DNA of 64,000 bases from Bacillota bacterium (GTDB lineage: Bacteria; Bacillota; Sulfobacillia; JAJZYS01; JAJZLH01), in assembly GCA_021827745.1 (NCBI GenBank), contig JAKAUI010000058.1:1-64000 (forward strand), in the 5' to 3' direction. The notes below the pieces were generated by a model. That model did not search any database. It was not told the DNA's origin and worked only from the letters and a program-made list of their open reading frames with translations. Each line of letters starts with the position of its first letter. Position 1 is the first letter of the stretch. Shown here in pieces: positions 26,725 to 36,896 of the stretch. Both the position numbers and the translations under genes were made by a program.

Positions 26725-28341
26725 CTAAGGTGCAGAGGCTGCAGCCGTTGGCGCCTGGCGGATGGTTGCGGCGACGGTCCGAAACTGCGAAAGTGCTGCC
26801 TTCACGACCGGCTGGTCGAGGGGCAGCGCAGGTCCGAAGGCGCCGCTCCGGTAGCCGCGAAAGAGGCCGAGCTTTGCCGCTGCGTTCACGTAGCCGAGCG
26901 CCCAGGCCGGGATCTGCCTGCTGTCCGTGAACTTGGAGCGATTCAGGTAGAGGGCGTCGGCCAATGCCGTCTGGCCAAGGGCCATCACCTCCATCTTGGC
27001 GGCCTCCGCGCGGGTGATCAGGTTGTTTGGGTCCATCAGGCCAGGTGCCACACCCTTCAGCCAGCCTGCCTGGTAGGCGGCCTCCACATAGCCGTAGTCG
27101 GGGCTGGTTGGCGGCAGGTCCGAGAAGGTGGGCGTAGCCGGCGAGATCGGTGCCAGGTTCAGGGCCTGGGCCAGCGAGGAGACGAAGGCCGCCCGGGTGG
27201 CGAGCGGATAAACCTGGCCCGCCGCCGTGAAGCCGGCATTGATCAGGGCTTCGGCGTTTTGGTAGAGGGCGGCGTAGGAAGACGCCCGATCGAGCGTCCC
27301 GACCACCGTCACCGGCTGGCCGCCGATTTGCTCTTCGCCGGCGAAGACCATGGTGTGGCCGGCGGCAGTCGTCCAGCCGGTCTTGATGCCGATCGCCGCC
27401 GGATCGAGCATGAGCAGCCGGTCGATGTTCGGAACAGTCCCCACGTAGGGGAGCGTGATCGAGGCCTGGGCCACGATCTGCCGGAAGGTGGGGATGTTGA
27501 GCGCCCGGGTGGCGAGCAGGGTCATGTTCTCAGGGCTGACCCGATCCTGCGCGCTCAGACCGGAGGGGTCTACAAAGTTCGTCTCGGTCAGGCCAAGGTT
27601 GCGGGCCGTCTCGTTCATCAGCCGGACGAAGCCGGCAATACCGCCTGGAGCCTGGGCCGCCAACATGGTCGCCGTGTTGTCGTAGCTGCGGACCAAGAGC
27701 GCGTTCAATAGCTGCAGGTTGGTGAAGCGCTCTCCGACCCGCACCGGCATCATCCAGTCGTCGGCCCGCAGCCCGGCCCGGTACTGGGCGACGTCTTGGG
27801 GCGTGATCACGATCGAGCGGCTGAGTGAGATGACGTGGCTGGACAAGATCACGTAGGCGGTCATGATCTTGGCGGTGGAGGCGGTGGCCACAGGCGTGAA
27901 GGCGCGCTGGCCGCCGACCACGGTGCCGTTGACCGCGACCGACCAGTTGGGAACGCTAACCGCTGGCGGAGTGAAGGCGGATGCGGGAAAGACGAAGCCG
28001 CCGGATGCTCCGGCGGCGGCGGGGCCGGTCAGGCAGAAGCCGACCAGGGCCAGGAGCGAAGCCGAAGAGACGATGAGACGACGCCCGATCGAGTTCGCCC
28101 GCGCCAAACCGGCGGAAGGTCCACTCCCCGAAGGCGTCCGATGCCTGCCACCCCAAGCCAAAGGACTGCGGATCACCGACGCTACACCATCCTTCTGCGT
28201 AACAGCAGAGTAGACGATGAAATGAGTGTGCGCAAGACCTAAGAGCGGTTGACTTTTTCCCAATAACGGTAAACTCAAGCCAGACGCAGGCGGGAGGAAA
28301 TCATCGAGAGATAGCGGCCCAGCGCCGCCTCGTTTCAGCAC
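26725..28341 (-). CDS. D-alanyl-D-alanine carboxypeptidase (peptidase S11) with C-terminal SLH-like repeats; true start probably internal
   Basis: STAKIMTAY (SxxK), SYDNTATML, IKTGWT (KTG); C-terminus FSDLPPTSPDYGYVEAAYQAGWLKGV and FTDSRQIPAWALGYVNAAAKLGLFRGYRSG resemble SLH motifs. Confidence 0.83.
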   Translation of the reverse strand: MLKRGGAGPLSLDDFLPPASGLSLPLLGKSQPLLGLAHTHFIVYSAVTQKDGVASVIRSPLAWGGRHRTPSGSGPSAGLARANSIGRRLIVSSASLLALVGFCLTGPAAAGASGGFVFPASAFTPPAVSVPNWSVAVNGTVVGGQRAFTPVATASTAKIMTAYVILSSHVISLSRSIVITPQDVAQYRAGLRADDWMMPVRVGERFTNLQLLNALLVRSYDNTATMLAAQAPGGIAGFVRLMNETARNLGLTETNFVDPSGLSAQDRVSPENMTLLATRALNIPTFRQIVAQASITLPYVGTVPNIDRLLMLDPAAIGIKTGWTTAAGHTMVFAGEEQIGGQPVTVVGTLDRASSYAALYQNAEALINAGFTAAGQVYPLATRAAFVSSLAQALNLAPISPATPTFSDLPPTSPDYGYVEAAYQAGWLKGVAPGLMDPNNLITRAEAAKMEVMALGQTALADALYLNRSKFTDSRQIPAWALGYVNAAAKLGLFRGYRSGAFGPALPLDQPVVKAALSQFRTVAATIRQAPTAAASAP

Positions 28342-28459
28342 GATGGTGGCCTGCGGGAATGGGGCAGGGCCTGTCGCACGACCGGCGCCCGAGGGTGTTT
28401 CGCCAAGTCTTCAATGCTATACTGAGGGCCACGTCTGGGGGATTGTGGGAGGGCGGCAG

Positions 28460-29446
28460 GTGGGGCGGGTCTTCAGCGGTCTGCAGCCGACCGGTGAGCT
28501 ACACATCGGCAACTACATCGGCGCCTTGAAGCAGTTCACCGATCAGAGCGGTCACTACTACTGCGTGGTCGACCTGCACAGTCTGACCGCAGAGCCCGAC
28601 CCGGCGACCCTGCACGACCGGACGCTCGATCTGGCTGCCCTCTTGGTGGCGCTCGGGCTGGGACGGAAGTCCTGCGTCTTCATCCAGAGCCAGGTTTCGG
28701 CTCATGCCGAAATGACCTGGCTGCTGGCCTGCGAGGCCCGCACCGGAGAACTGAACCGCATGACCCAGTTCAAGTCCAAGGGCCGCAACCGGCCGCAGAG
28801 CTCGGTCGGGCTGTTCCTCTATCCGGTCCTGATGGCGGCCGACATCCTGCTCTACGACATCGAAGAGGTGCCGGTCGGAGACGACCAGCGCCAGCACCTC
28901 GAGCTGATCCGAGACGTCGCCATGCGGCTGAACAGCCGATACGGCGACGTCGTATCGGTGCCGAAGGCGGTCATCCCCAAGCTGGGCGGTCGAGTCTTTT
29001 CTCTGACCGACCCCACCCAGAAGATGTCGAAGTCGGACCCCGATCCGATGAGCAAGGTGCTGCTCACCGACTCGGACCAGCTGATCGTGAAGAAGATCAA
29101 GGCGGCGGTCACCGACTCCGGGCGTGAGGTCAGCCACGATCCGAAGGCCAAGCCCGGCATCAGCAACCTCCTGGAGATGGCGGCGGTATTGTCCGGCGAG
29201 AGTGTTGCCAGCTGGGTGGAGCGCTATCGGGCGAGCGGCTATGGCGCCTTCAAGCAGGCGGTGGCCGACCAGGTGGTGGCCGTGGTCGGGCCCTTGCGCG
29301 ACGAAGCGCTTCGCATCCGCCGGGATGAGGCCGAGCTGGAGCGGATCCTGGCCAGCGGACGCGAGCGGGCCACTGAACAGGCCGAGCGGCGGCTTGTGGC
29401 GGTCAAGCGGGCGATCGGGCTGCACCTCCCTGGCGGCCATCCCTAA
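28460..29446 (+). CDS. trpS: Tryptophan--tRNA ligase
   Basis: RVFSGLQPTGELHIGNYIGAL...KMSKSDPD (KMSKS). Confidence 0.95.
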   Translation: MGRVFSGLQPTGELHIGNYIGALKQFTDQSGHYYCVVDLHSLTAEPDPATLHDRTLDLAALLVALGLGRKSCVFIQSQVSAHAEMTWLLACEARTGELNRMTQFKSKGRNRPQSSVGLFLYPVLMAADILLYDIEEVPVGDDQRQHLELIRDVAMRLNSRYGDVVSVPKAVIPKLGGRVFSLTDPTQKMSKSDPDPMSKVLLTDSDQLIVKKIKAAVTDSGREVSHDPKAKPGISNLLEMAAVLSGESVASWVERYRASGYGAFKQAVADQVVAVVGPLRDEALRIRRDEAELERILASGRERATEQAERRLVAVKRAIGLHLPGGHP

Positions 29447-29497
29447 CAGGGCGCCCTTAGGTGCCAGAGGACAGGGGTGGCGTGGGGTGAAGCCCTG

Positions 29498-29791
29498 TTA
29501 CTTACGGCGCCTGGCACGGGCGTAGGCAGCATCGTGCGGCCCGAAGGCGATGAAGGTCACCATGCGACGGCTGTCGTCGATGGTGTAGACCAGCCGATAG
29601 GCCACACCCTGATCTGTGAAGGCGTGGGCGAAGACATCCACCAGGTCTCCCTGTTTGGGCCGACCGGCGTGGCGCGGGTGTGACAAGATGGTCGGAATGA
29701 TCTCGCTGAGCATCCGGGCGAGGAGGCGAGCCTGTCGCCGAAAGGCGTACAGGTCTTTAGCCGCCGACTTCGTAAAGGCGTACCCATACAC
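29498..29791 (-). CDS. RelE/ParE-superfamily toxin
   Basis: 97 aa; YGYAFTKSAAKDLYAF...VDVFAHAFTDQGVAYRLVYTIDDSRRMVTFIAFGPHDAAY; adjacent to an XRE antitoxin. Confidence 0.75.
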   Translation of the reverse strand: MYGYAFTKSAAKDLYAFRRQARLLARMLSEIIPTILSHPRHAGRPKQGDLVDVFAHAFTDQGVAYRLVYTIDDSRRMVTFIAFGPHDAAYARARRRK

Positions 29792-29794
29792 GGC

Positions 29795-30139
29795 TCAGGA
29801 GCGCCGGTCGACGAGCGCTTGGAGGAATGAGGGACCGTCGATCAGGTCATCATCGGTTTCCCCCAGCCTCTGACGGAGGATGGCGGCCTCGTCGTCGCCT
29901 CCGAAGATGGGGATGCGATGGCTCACGTCCACCAACTCGAACAGGTCTCCGGGCGAGCAGGTCAGGACCTCGCACAGGCGGGCGATGGTGTCAAAGCGAA
30001 TGCCCTGGGCCTCTCCCCGTTCCAACGCAGACACCGTGTTCGGTCCCAAACCGGCGAACGAGGCCAGCTGACGCTGCGACATGCGGCGCTGTGCGCGCAA
30101 GATGGGAAGCCGGACCCTGATTTCAGTCCTGGGAATCAC
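29795..30139 (-). CDS. XRE-family HTH antitoxin
   Basis: GTG at 30139 after RBS GGAGGTG; RMSQRQLASFAGLGPNTVSALERGEAQGIRFDTIARLCEVLTCSPGDLFEL. Confidence 0.8.
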   Translation of the reverse strand: MIPRTEIRVRLPILRAQRRMSQRQLASFAGLGPNTVSALERGEAQGIRFDTIARLCEVLTCSPGDLFELVDVSHRIPIFGGDDEAAILRQRLGETDDDLIDGPSFLQALVDRRS

Positions 30140-30393
30140 GTGGCACACCTCCATCGATCTATACAATGACATTATATCGTTATAGCGCTACATACGCGTA
30201 CCCAACGGATCGCCCTGGCCCTGTCCCAGGTTCGTGCGGACGCCCCGCCGGCGGCTGGCACAGAGCTCGCCGGCCGCGGCGGCACCACGTGTTTCGGGAG
30301 ATGCGCTTGGCGCTGGGGCGGCGTCTGTCGGGGCAGGGCACAGGCCTCTTCCTGGGCGCGATGCGGCCCATCGGCCGCCAAGGAGTGTCGGAC

Positions 30394-31998
30394 CTAGAAG
30401 ACTGGCCGCTCTCGGTAGGTGCCGAAGACCTCTTTCAGGGCTGCGCAGATCTCGCCGAGCGTCGCCTCGGCCCTGGCGGCGGCCACGATGTCCGGCATCA
30501 AGGGGGCGCCTTTTGTGCTAGCGGCCTTCTTGAGCGACGCGAGGGCGGCGCTCACGGCGCCCTGATCGCGTCCGGCCTTGTAGGCGTTGACCCGATCGGT
30601 CTGCCGGCGCTCGATCGCCGGGTCGATGCGCAGGAGATCGATCGGCTGGGCCTCGCCGTCTTCGGTGAAGCCGTTCACTCCGACCACGATCCTTTCGCCT
30701 CTGTCCATCTCCTGCTGGTAGCGGTAGGCGGCGTCCGCGATCTCGCGCTGGAAGTAGCCGCTCTCGATGCAGGCGAGCACACCGCCCAGGTGGTCGATCT
30801 CGTCCAGATAGACCTCGACCTGGCGCTCCATCTCGTCTGTGAGCGCCTCTACGAAGTAGCTGCCGCCCAAGGGGTCCACGGTCCGGCCGACGCCGGCCTC
30901 ATGGGCGATGATCTGCTGGGTGCGAAGGGCGATCGTGACCGCCTTTTCCGTGGGCAGGGCCAAGACCTCGTCCATCGAGTTGGTGTGCAGAGACTGGGTG
31001 CCGCCCAAGACAGCGGACAGGGCCTCGAGAGCGGTGCGCACGATGTTGTTCTCCGGCTGCTGGGCGGTCAGGGAAGATCCGGCCGTCTGGGTGTGAAAGC
31101 GCAGCTTCAGGCTCTTCTCTGCGCGGGCGTGGTAGATCTCTTTCATCCGCCTGGCCCAGACCCTCCTAGCAGCCCGGTACTTGGCGATCTCTTCGAAGAA
31201 GTCGATGTGGGCGTTGAAGAAAAACGAGATGCGGGGGGCGAAGGCGTCAACGTCGAGACCGGCCTCAATGGCGGCCGCCACATAGGCGAAGCCGTCGGCC
31301 AGCGTGAAGGCCAATTCCTGGACGGCGGTCGAGCCTGCCTCCCGGATGTGATAGCCGGACACCGAGATCGGATTGAACTGCGGCACCTTGGGTCCGAAGG
31401 CGAACATGTCGGTGATCAGGCGCATCGACGGGGCGGGCGGGAAGAGCCACTCCTTCTGGGCGATGTACTCCTTTAAGATGTCGGTCTGCAATGTGCCGCG
31501 CAGCTTCGACCAGGGCACGCCCTTCATTTCCGCCACCACCAGGTAGAAGGCCCACAAGACCGGCGCCGGCCCGTTGATCGTCATCGAGGTCGACACCTGG
31601 TCGAGCGGGATGCCCTCGAACAAGGTGGCCATGTCGGAAACCGTCGAGATGGCGACGCCCTCGCGGCCCACCTCGCCCTGGGCCAGGGGGTGGTCGGCGT
31701 CGAGCCCCATCAGGGTCGGCATGTCAAAGGCCACAGACAGGCCGGTCTGGCCGCCAGACAGCAGATAGTGGAAGCGGGCGTTCGTGTCCTCGGCGCTGCC
31801 GAAGCCGGCGAACTGGCGCATCGTCCACAGGCGGCCACGGTACATGGTGTCGTGGATGCCGCGGGTGTAGGGGTAGACGGCCGGCTCTTCAAGCGGCGGC
31901 CTCTGCTCTTCCCCGCTGTAGAGAAGGTGGATGGGCAGTCCAGACAAGGAGGGCTCGGTCGGGCCCTTGCCGCTGTGCCGGGTCGTCTTGGTGGCCAC
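30394..31998 (-). CDS. Methylmalonyl-CoA mutase family, large (catalytic) subunit without B12-binding domain
   Basis: [48 protein letters not shown]...[17 protein letters not shown]...SGYHIREAG; 534 aa, no DxHxxG B12 motif. Confidence 0.9.
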   Translation of the reverse strand: MATKTTRHSGKGPTEPSLSGLPIHLLYSGEEQRPPLEEPAVYPYTRGIHDTMYRGRLWTMRQFAGFGSAEDTNARFHYLLSGGQTGLSVAFDMPTLMGLDADHPLAQGEVGREGVAISTVSDMATLFEGIPLDQVSTSMTINGPAPVLWAFYLVVAEMKGVPWSKLRGTLQTDILKEYIAQKEWLFPPAPSMRLITDMFAFGPKVPQFNPISVSGYHIREAGSTAVQELAFTLADGFAYVAAAIEAGLDVDAFAPRISFFFNAHIDFFEEIAKYRAARRVWARRMKEIYHARAEKSLKLRFHTQTAGSSLTAQQPENNIVRTALEALSAVLGGTQSLHTNSMDEVLALPTEKAVTIALRTQQIIAHEAGVGRTVDPLGGSYFVEALTDEMERQVEVYLDEIDHLGGVLACIESGYFQREIADAAYRYQQEMDRGERIVVGVNGFTEDGEAQPIDLLRIDPAIERRQTDRVNAYKAGRDQGAVSAALASLKKAASTKGAPLMPDIVAAARAEATLGEICAALKEVFGTYRERPVF

Positions 31999-32144
31999 GA
32001 CGTGGTCCCCCTCGTGGGAAGCCTTGAACGCGGCTCTATTGTCGCGCCCTTGGGCGCTTCGTGCGACCTAATCCCGAGCTACCACCCCAGAGCCTGCGCT
32101 TCCTGCTCCCGGTGCGATGGTGCGGGTTTCCTTGCGGTAGTATG

Positions 32145-33161
32145 ATGGGCCGGAAGGGAGCTGACTCCTCTAGCGTGGCAGCCCGTACGCCTGCCGAAGC
32201 CGACCGGTTCGTCGTCCCGGACAACCGCCAGGCCCGTGCGCTGTTTGGTCCATTCGACGAGAATCTGCGGCTGATTGAGGGCGAGATCCCAGTCAGCGTG
32301 GTGTCGCGGGGCAACGAGGTGGCCGTGACCGGCGAAGCCGCCCACCGCCAGACCGTGGTGCGCGTGCTGGAGCTCCTCTTGGACGATGTGCGGCGCGGCC
32401 ACAGCCCGGGACGGCTGGAGGTTCGCCAGGCCATCCGGGACAGCGCCCACGACTTTGCACCGTTGCCGGCCGACACCGTGGTCACGACCGCCCGCGGCAA
32501 GCCGATCCGGCCGAAGAGCGACGGCCAGCGGGCGTATGTGGATGCGATCAAGGGCAACGACATCGCCTTCGGGATCGGTCCGGCCGGCACCGGCAAGACC
32601 TACCTGGCGATGGCGATGGCCGTGACCGCCTTCAAGGCCCACGAGGTGAGCCGCATCATCCTGACCCGGCCGGCGGTCGAGGCTGGCGAGAAGCTGGGGT
32701 TCTTGCCCGGGGACCTGCAGGAGAAGGTCGACCCCTACCTTCGGCCGCTCTACGACGCCCTCTTCGACATCCTCGGCATCGACGTCTTCGACCGCTACCG
32801 CGAGCGCGGCGTGCTCGAGATCGCCCCCTTGGCCTACATGCGTGGCCGCACGCTCGACGACTCGTTCGTGATCCTGGACGAGGCTCAGAACACCAGCCCC
32901 GAGCAGATGAAGATGTTTTTGACCCGCCTTGGCTTTGACTCGAAGACCGTGATCACCGGCGATGTCACCCAGATCGACCTGCCCAAGGGGTCCGTCTCCG
33001 GGCTGATCCATGCGAAAGAGGTGCTGAAAGACATTCCGGGCATCTCCTTTGTCACCCTGACCGAACGCGACGTGGTCCGCCATCCTCTGGTCCAGGCGGT
33101 GATCAAGGCCTACGACCGGGCCCAGGCCCTGATCGACCAGGCCGAAAAGGACCGACCGTGA
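32145..33161 (+). CDS. phoH: PhoH family ATPase (start could be 32142/32145/32175)
   Basis: KPIRPKSDGQRAYVDAIKGNDIAFGIGPAGTGKTYLAMAMAV...FVILDEAQNTSPEQMKMFLTRLGF. Confidence 0.92.
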   Translation: MGRKGADSSSVAARTPAEADRFVVPDNRQARALFGPFDENLRLIEGEIPVSVVSRGNEVAVTGEAAHRQTVVRVLELLLDDVRRGHSPGRLEVRQAIRDSAHDFAPLPADTVVTTARGKPIRPKSDGQRAYVDAIKGNDIAFGIGPAGTGKTYLAMAMAVTAFKAHEVSRIILTRPAVEAGEKLGFLPGDLQEKVDPYLRPLYDALFDILGIDVFDRYRERGVLEIAPLAYMRGRTLDDSFVILDEAQNTSPEQMKMFLTRLGFDSKTVITGDVTQIDLPKGSVSGLIHAKEVLKDIPGISFVTLTERDVVRHPLVQAVIKAYDRAQALIDQAEKDRP

Positions 33162-35284
33162 GCACCGCCGCCACCGCCTGGCAGCGGCTGGAGAGCCTGT
33201 GGCTGAGCCACCGGCCCGGTCGGGAGAGCCGGTGGGCGATCGCCTTCGCCCTGATCTTCGCCCTGACGCTCGGCATCGCCCAGGCCACGACCATCGTCAG
33301 CCTGAAGGCCGGCGAGGTGGCGCCGGTCGACATCATCGCCACCCAAAAGGCGGTGGACCTCCCCCTCTATCAGACCGAGAAGGCGAAGGCGGCCCGGGGC
33401 GTGGCCCCGGTCTACGTCTCGTCCACATCGGCCGTCAGCGTCGGCGACAGCGCCATCGCGAAGCTGATCGGCGAGGTGCTCGACGTGCAGGCGTCTCTGG
33501 CCAAGGGGTCGACCAGCGCCGCCCAGCTGGCGGCCTGGCAGTCCCAGGTCGGCCTGGTCCTGCCCGCCTACGCCGTGAGCCAGTTCCTGGCCCTGCCCGC
33601 AGCCACCGTCAGCGATCTCGGCAAGACGGCCGACAACATCTACCAGGCGGTGCTGGCCCAGGCCTCCTACAAGCAGAACCAATTGACCGCCGAGCAGGCG
33701 GCGCTCGACCAGCGGGTGGCGGCCTACGCCCTGCCCCGAGCCGAGTCCCTCTTCTTGGACGCCGCCTTGAACCAGTCCGCCCAGCCCAACTTGATCTATT
33801 CCGCCAGCGAGACCCAAAAGGCGATCTCGCGGGCCCAAGATGCGCTGATCGCACCCATGATCCAGCCCGGCCAGCTACTCGTGGCCAAGGGCGAGGTGCT
33901 GTCAGCGAGTACGGTCCAACTGCTCCAGCAGCTGGGTCTGGTCGACCGCGGCAGTCTGTGGTCGGCGCTGTGGGATGCGGCGCTCTTCGCCGCCGCCTTC
34001 GCCCTGATGGGTGCGGTGGCGATCAGCCGCTTTCGGCCAGCCTTGTGGCAGGACCGGCCCCGCCTCTTGGCCGTGGCTGCCACCAGCCTGCTCACGGTGG
34101 TGGTCGGCCGTCTGCTCTTGCCGCTTTCGCCCCTGCTGCTGCCGCTTCCCTTTGCCGCCGTGGTGGTGGCTGTCTTGGTCGACGCCTGGACCGCCCTGCT
34201 CCTGACCCTTGGCTTGGCCGCCATCTTGGCCGGGGCCTTCGCCGTGGGTGCGGCGCCGGTGGCCGTCCTGATCGGCGAGGCGGTGGCCGGCGTGCTGGTC
34301 ACGAGCCGGCTCGGCGACCAGCGCGATCTCCTGCGCACGCCGCTCTGGCTGGGCGGTGTGGCCGCCTTCTTGGTGCTGGCCGCCGAGGTCTTTGCCCTGC
34401 AGGCGGCGCCCAGCGCCATCGTCTGGTCAGACGTGCTGTGGGCGCTGGCCGGGGCTTTGGTCTCAAGCCTGCTCACGCTCGGGCTCCTGCCCTTTTTTGA
34501 GTCCTATTTCGGGATCCTCTCGCCCTTTCGGCTGCTCGAGTTCTCGAACCCGAACCAGCCGCTTCTGCGCCGGCTGATGCTGGAGGCGCCCGGCACCTAC
34601 CACCACTCCCTGATCGTCTCCAACCTGGCGGTGGCGGCGGCCGAGGCGATCGGCGCCGACAGCCTGCTCTGCCGTGTCGGCGCCTACTACCACGACATCG
34701 GCAAGGTCAGGCGGCCGGCCTTCTTCGTGGACAACCAGATGGACCAGCGCAACCCGCACGACGAGATCTCGCCCCGGGCCTCTGCCGCCATCGTCATCCG
34801 CCATGTTCAGGACGGATTGGAACTGGCCAGCCACGCCCGGCTGCCGAGCGAGATCAGCTCCTTCATCGCCGAGCACCACGGCACCAGCCTGGTCAGCTAC
34901 TTCTTCCACAAGGCGACGGTGGCCGGAGGAGAGGAGGCGGCGGACGAGGCGGAGTTCCGCTATCCTGGCCCCCGCCCGCAGAGCCGCGAGACCGCCATCT
35001 TGATGCTGGCCGACTCGACCGAGGCGGCGGTGCGGGCGATGCCGAGCCACCAGGCCGACGAGATCGAGCAGATGGTGGACAAGATCCTGCGCGACAAGCT
35101 GGAAGACGGCCAGCTGAACGAATCTCCGATCACGCTGCGCGACATCGGGGTGATCGGGCGCACCTTTTCGCGGATGCTGGCCGGCGTCTACCACACCCGG
35201 ATCGAGTACCCGGACTTAGATGAGTTGCGGGGGGAGCGGCGGGCGGCTCGTGGTCAAGACAGCAGTTCTGCTCGACAGCGCTGA
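33158..35284 (+). CDS. PgpH-like 7TM-HD family membrane phosphohydrolase
   Basis: Extracellular N-domain, TM block, HD motif (LEAPGTYHHSL...GAYYHDIGKVRRPAFFVDNQ); between phoH and ybeY. Confidence 0.9.
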   Translation: MSTAATAWQRLESLWLSHRPGRESRWAIAFALIFALTLGIAQATTIVSLKAGEVAPVDIIATQKAVDLPLYQTEKAKAARGVAPVYVSSTSAVSVGDSAIAKLIGEVLDVQASLAKGSTSAAQLAAWQSQVGLVLPAYAVSQFLALPAATVSDLGKTADNIYQAVLAQASYKQNQLTAEQAALDQRVAAYALPRAESLFLDAALNQSAQPNLIYSASETQKAISRAQDALIAPMIQPGQLLVAKGEVLSASTVQLLQQLGLVDRGSLWSALWDAALFAAAFALMGAVAISRFRPALWQDRPRLLAVAATSLLTVVVGRLLLPLSPLLLPLPFAAVVVAVLVDAWTALLLTLGLAAILAGAFAVGAAPVAVLIGEAVAGVLVTSRLGDQRDLLRTPLWLGGVAAFLVLAAEVFALQAAPSAIVWSDVLWALAGALVSSLLTLGLLPFFESYFGILSPFRLLEFSNPNQPLLRRLMLEAPGTYHHSLIVSNLAVAAAEAIGADSLLCRVGAYYHDIGKVRRPAFFVDNQMDQRNPHDEISPRASAAIVIRHVQDGLELASHARLPSEISSFIAEHHGTSLVSYFFHKATVAGGEEAADEAEFRYPGPRPQSRETAILMLADSTEAAVRAMPSHQADEIEQMVDKILRDKLEDGQLNESPITLRDIGVIGRTFSRMLAGVYHTRIEYPDLDELRGERRAARGQDSSSARQR

Positions 35285-35684
35285 GCTGACGCCCGGCCTG
35301 ATCTTGCTCACCGAGCGGGCGATCGAGGCCTGCCTTGCGGTGAGCGGGCAGACTGGTCGGGAGGTGTCCTTGGCAGTGGTGGACGATCAGAAGATGCAAG
35401 AGATGAACCGCACCTTTCGTCAGGTGGACAAGAGCACGGACGTGCTCTCCTTTTCGCTCGCCGACAGCCCCGAAGACCCGCTCTTGGGCGAGGTGGTGAT
35501 CAGCCTGCCTAGGGCGATCGAGCAGGCGGCCGACCTTGGCCACAGCCTTCTGCGCGAGATGGCGTTTTTGGCGGTGCACGGCACCTTGCACCTGTGCGGC
35601 CACGATCACGAGACGCCCGATGGAGAGCGGGAGATGACAAGACGGCAAGAGGCTGTGCTCCAGGGATTGGGGATCGGCCGATGA
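35220..35684 (+). CDS. ybeY: Endoribonuclease YbeY
   Basis: FRQVDKSTDVLSFSL...HGTLHLCGHDHETPDGEREM (HGxLHLxGYDH-type). Confidence 0.92.
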   Translation: MSCGGSGGRLVVKTAVLLDSAELTPGLILLTERAIEACLAVSGQTGREVSLAVVDDQKMQEMNRTFRQVDKSTDVLSFSLADSPEDPLLGEVVISLPRAIEQAADLGHSLLREMAFLAVHGTLHLCGHDHETPDGEREMTRRQEAVLQGLGIGR

Positions 35685-36115
35685 ACTTCGCCGGGTCGTT
35701 TCGGGCCGCCTGGTCTGGTCTCGTGCGGTTGTTTTTCGAGGAGCCAAACGCCCGTTTGGAGCTCGCCATCTTCGAGGTGGTGGTGCTCTCGCTCGGCCTG
35801 CTCGGCTTCCCGCTCGTCCTGACCCTGGCCGCCGGCGCCATGGCGGCGGTGGTGCTCGGACTCGAAGCCCAGAACGCGGCGGTGGAGCGCACGCTCGACC
35901 GCTTCGGCGAGCGCAGCCCGGCCATCGGCCAGGCCAAGGATCTGGCCGCCGGCGGCGTGCTGATCGCCGCCATCATGGCCGCCCTGATGGCGATTCTGGC
36001 GCTTTCTACCGTGGCCGAGGTCTTGGCGAGGCATCTGATCGCCGACTGGTGGGCGCTCGCCTTGACCGTGGTCGTGGTCTGGGCCACCTTGTTCCGGCTC
36101 GGACATCGGCGGTGA
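35681..36115 (+). CDS. dgkA: Diacylglycerol/undecaprenol kinase (DgkA family)
   Basis: ATG overlaps the ybeY stop; GLEAQNAAVERTLDRFGERSPAIGQAKDLAAGGVLIAAIMA. Confidence 0.82.
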   Translation: MNFAGSFRAAWSGLVRLFFEEPNARLELAIFEVVVLSLGLLGFPLVLTLAAGAMAAVVLGLEAQNAAVERTLDRFGERSPAIGQAKDLAAGGVLIAAIMAALMAILALSTVAEVLARHLIADWWALALTVVVVWATLFRLGHRR

Positions 36116-36822
36116 GAGACGATCGCCAGCAGACGCTGACCGCCCTGGTGCTGGCCCTTCGCCCCTATGGCGAGGCCGACTGCCGGGTCGAGACCGTGAC
36201 TGCGGAGCAGGGTCGGGTCGGAGCCTGGGCCAGGGGGCTTCGCCGGCCCAGGGCCAAACTGGGCGGCATCTTGCAGCCCTTCACCCTGGTCGCCCTGACC
36301 GTGCACAGCGGCCGAGGGCGCGTGATCACGGGCGCCGAGATGGTGCGTGGCTTTCGTATCCTAAAGCAAGACTACGGCCGCCTGACCGCCGCCGCCCTGC
36401 TCGGCGAGCTGTTGCTTTCGGTCGTGCCGCAGGACGAAGCGGCCCAAGACGTGCTGGCGCTCAGCGTGGCTGGCCTGGACGCCATGGAGCAAGAAGAGGA
36501 GCCGCTCGGTCCCCTTCTGGCCGTCTTGCGGGACCTGATGCAACTCTTGGGCTGGGGCGTGAACGCCGAGATCTGTTCTGTCTGCGGTCGGCCGCTCTTT
36601 GGCGACTGCTTTTTGCAGCTGGAGGAGGGGACGATCACGCACGGGGCCTGCCGTCGGCTGGGCATGGTTCTTTCTCCGCCTACCCTCGACACCCTGGCCG
36701 GACGAGACGGCGCGCCGTCCCTCCTGGCGCTTGAGGCCCTGGCCCAGCTGTGGCAAACGCACCTCGAGCGCCCCTTGAAGAGCCTGCCGGCCGTGCGGTC
36801 GGCCTTTCGCCACCTGGCCTGA
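36112..36822 (+). CDS. recO: DNA repair protein RecO
   Basis: GTG start; TALVLALRPYGEADCRVETVTAEQGRVGAWARGLRRPRAKLGGILQPF; CSVCGRPLF Zn motif. Confidence 0.88.
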   Translation: MRDDRQQTLTALVLALRPYGEADCRVETVTAEQGRVGAWARGLRRPRAKLGGILQPFTLVALTVHSGRGRVITGAEMVRGFRILKQDYGRLTAAALLGELLLSVVPQDEAAQDVLALSVAGLDAMEQEEEPLGPLLAVLRDLMQLLGWGVNAEICSVCGRPLFGDCFLQLEEGTITHGACRRLGMVLSPPTLDTLAGRDGAPSLLALEALAQLWQTHLERPLKSLPAVRSAFRHLA

Positions 36823-36896
36823 GCCTCCGGTGAGAAGACATCGGGCCGCCGGACCCCTGGGAGGCCTGATCTCCTTGTGCTATGCTTCTTTTGACA

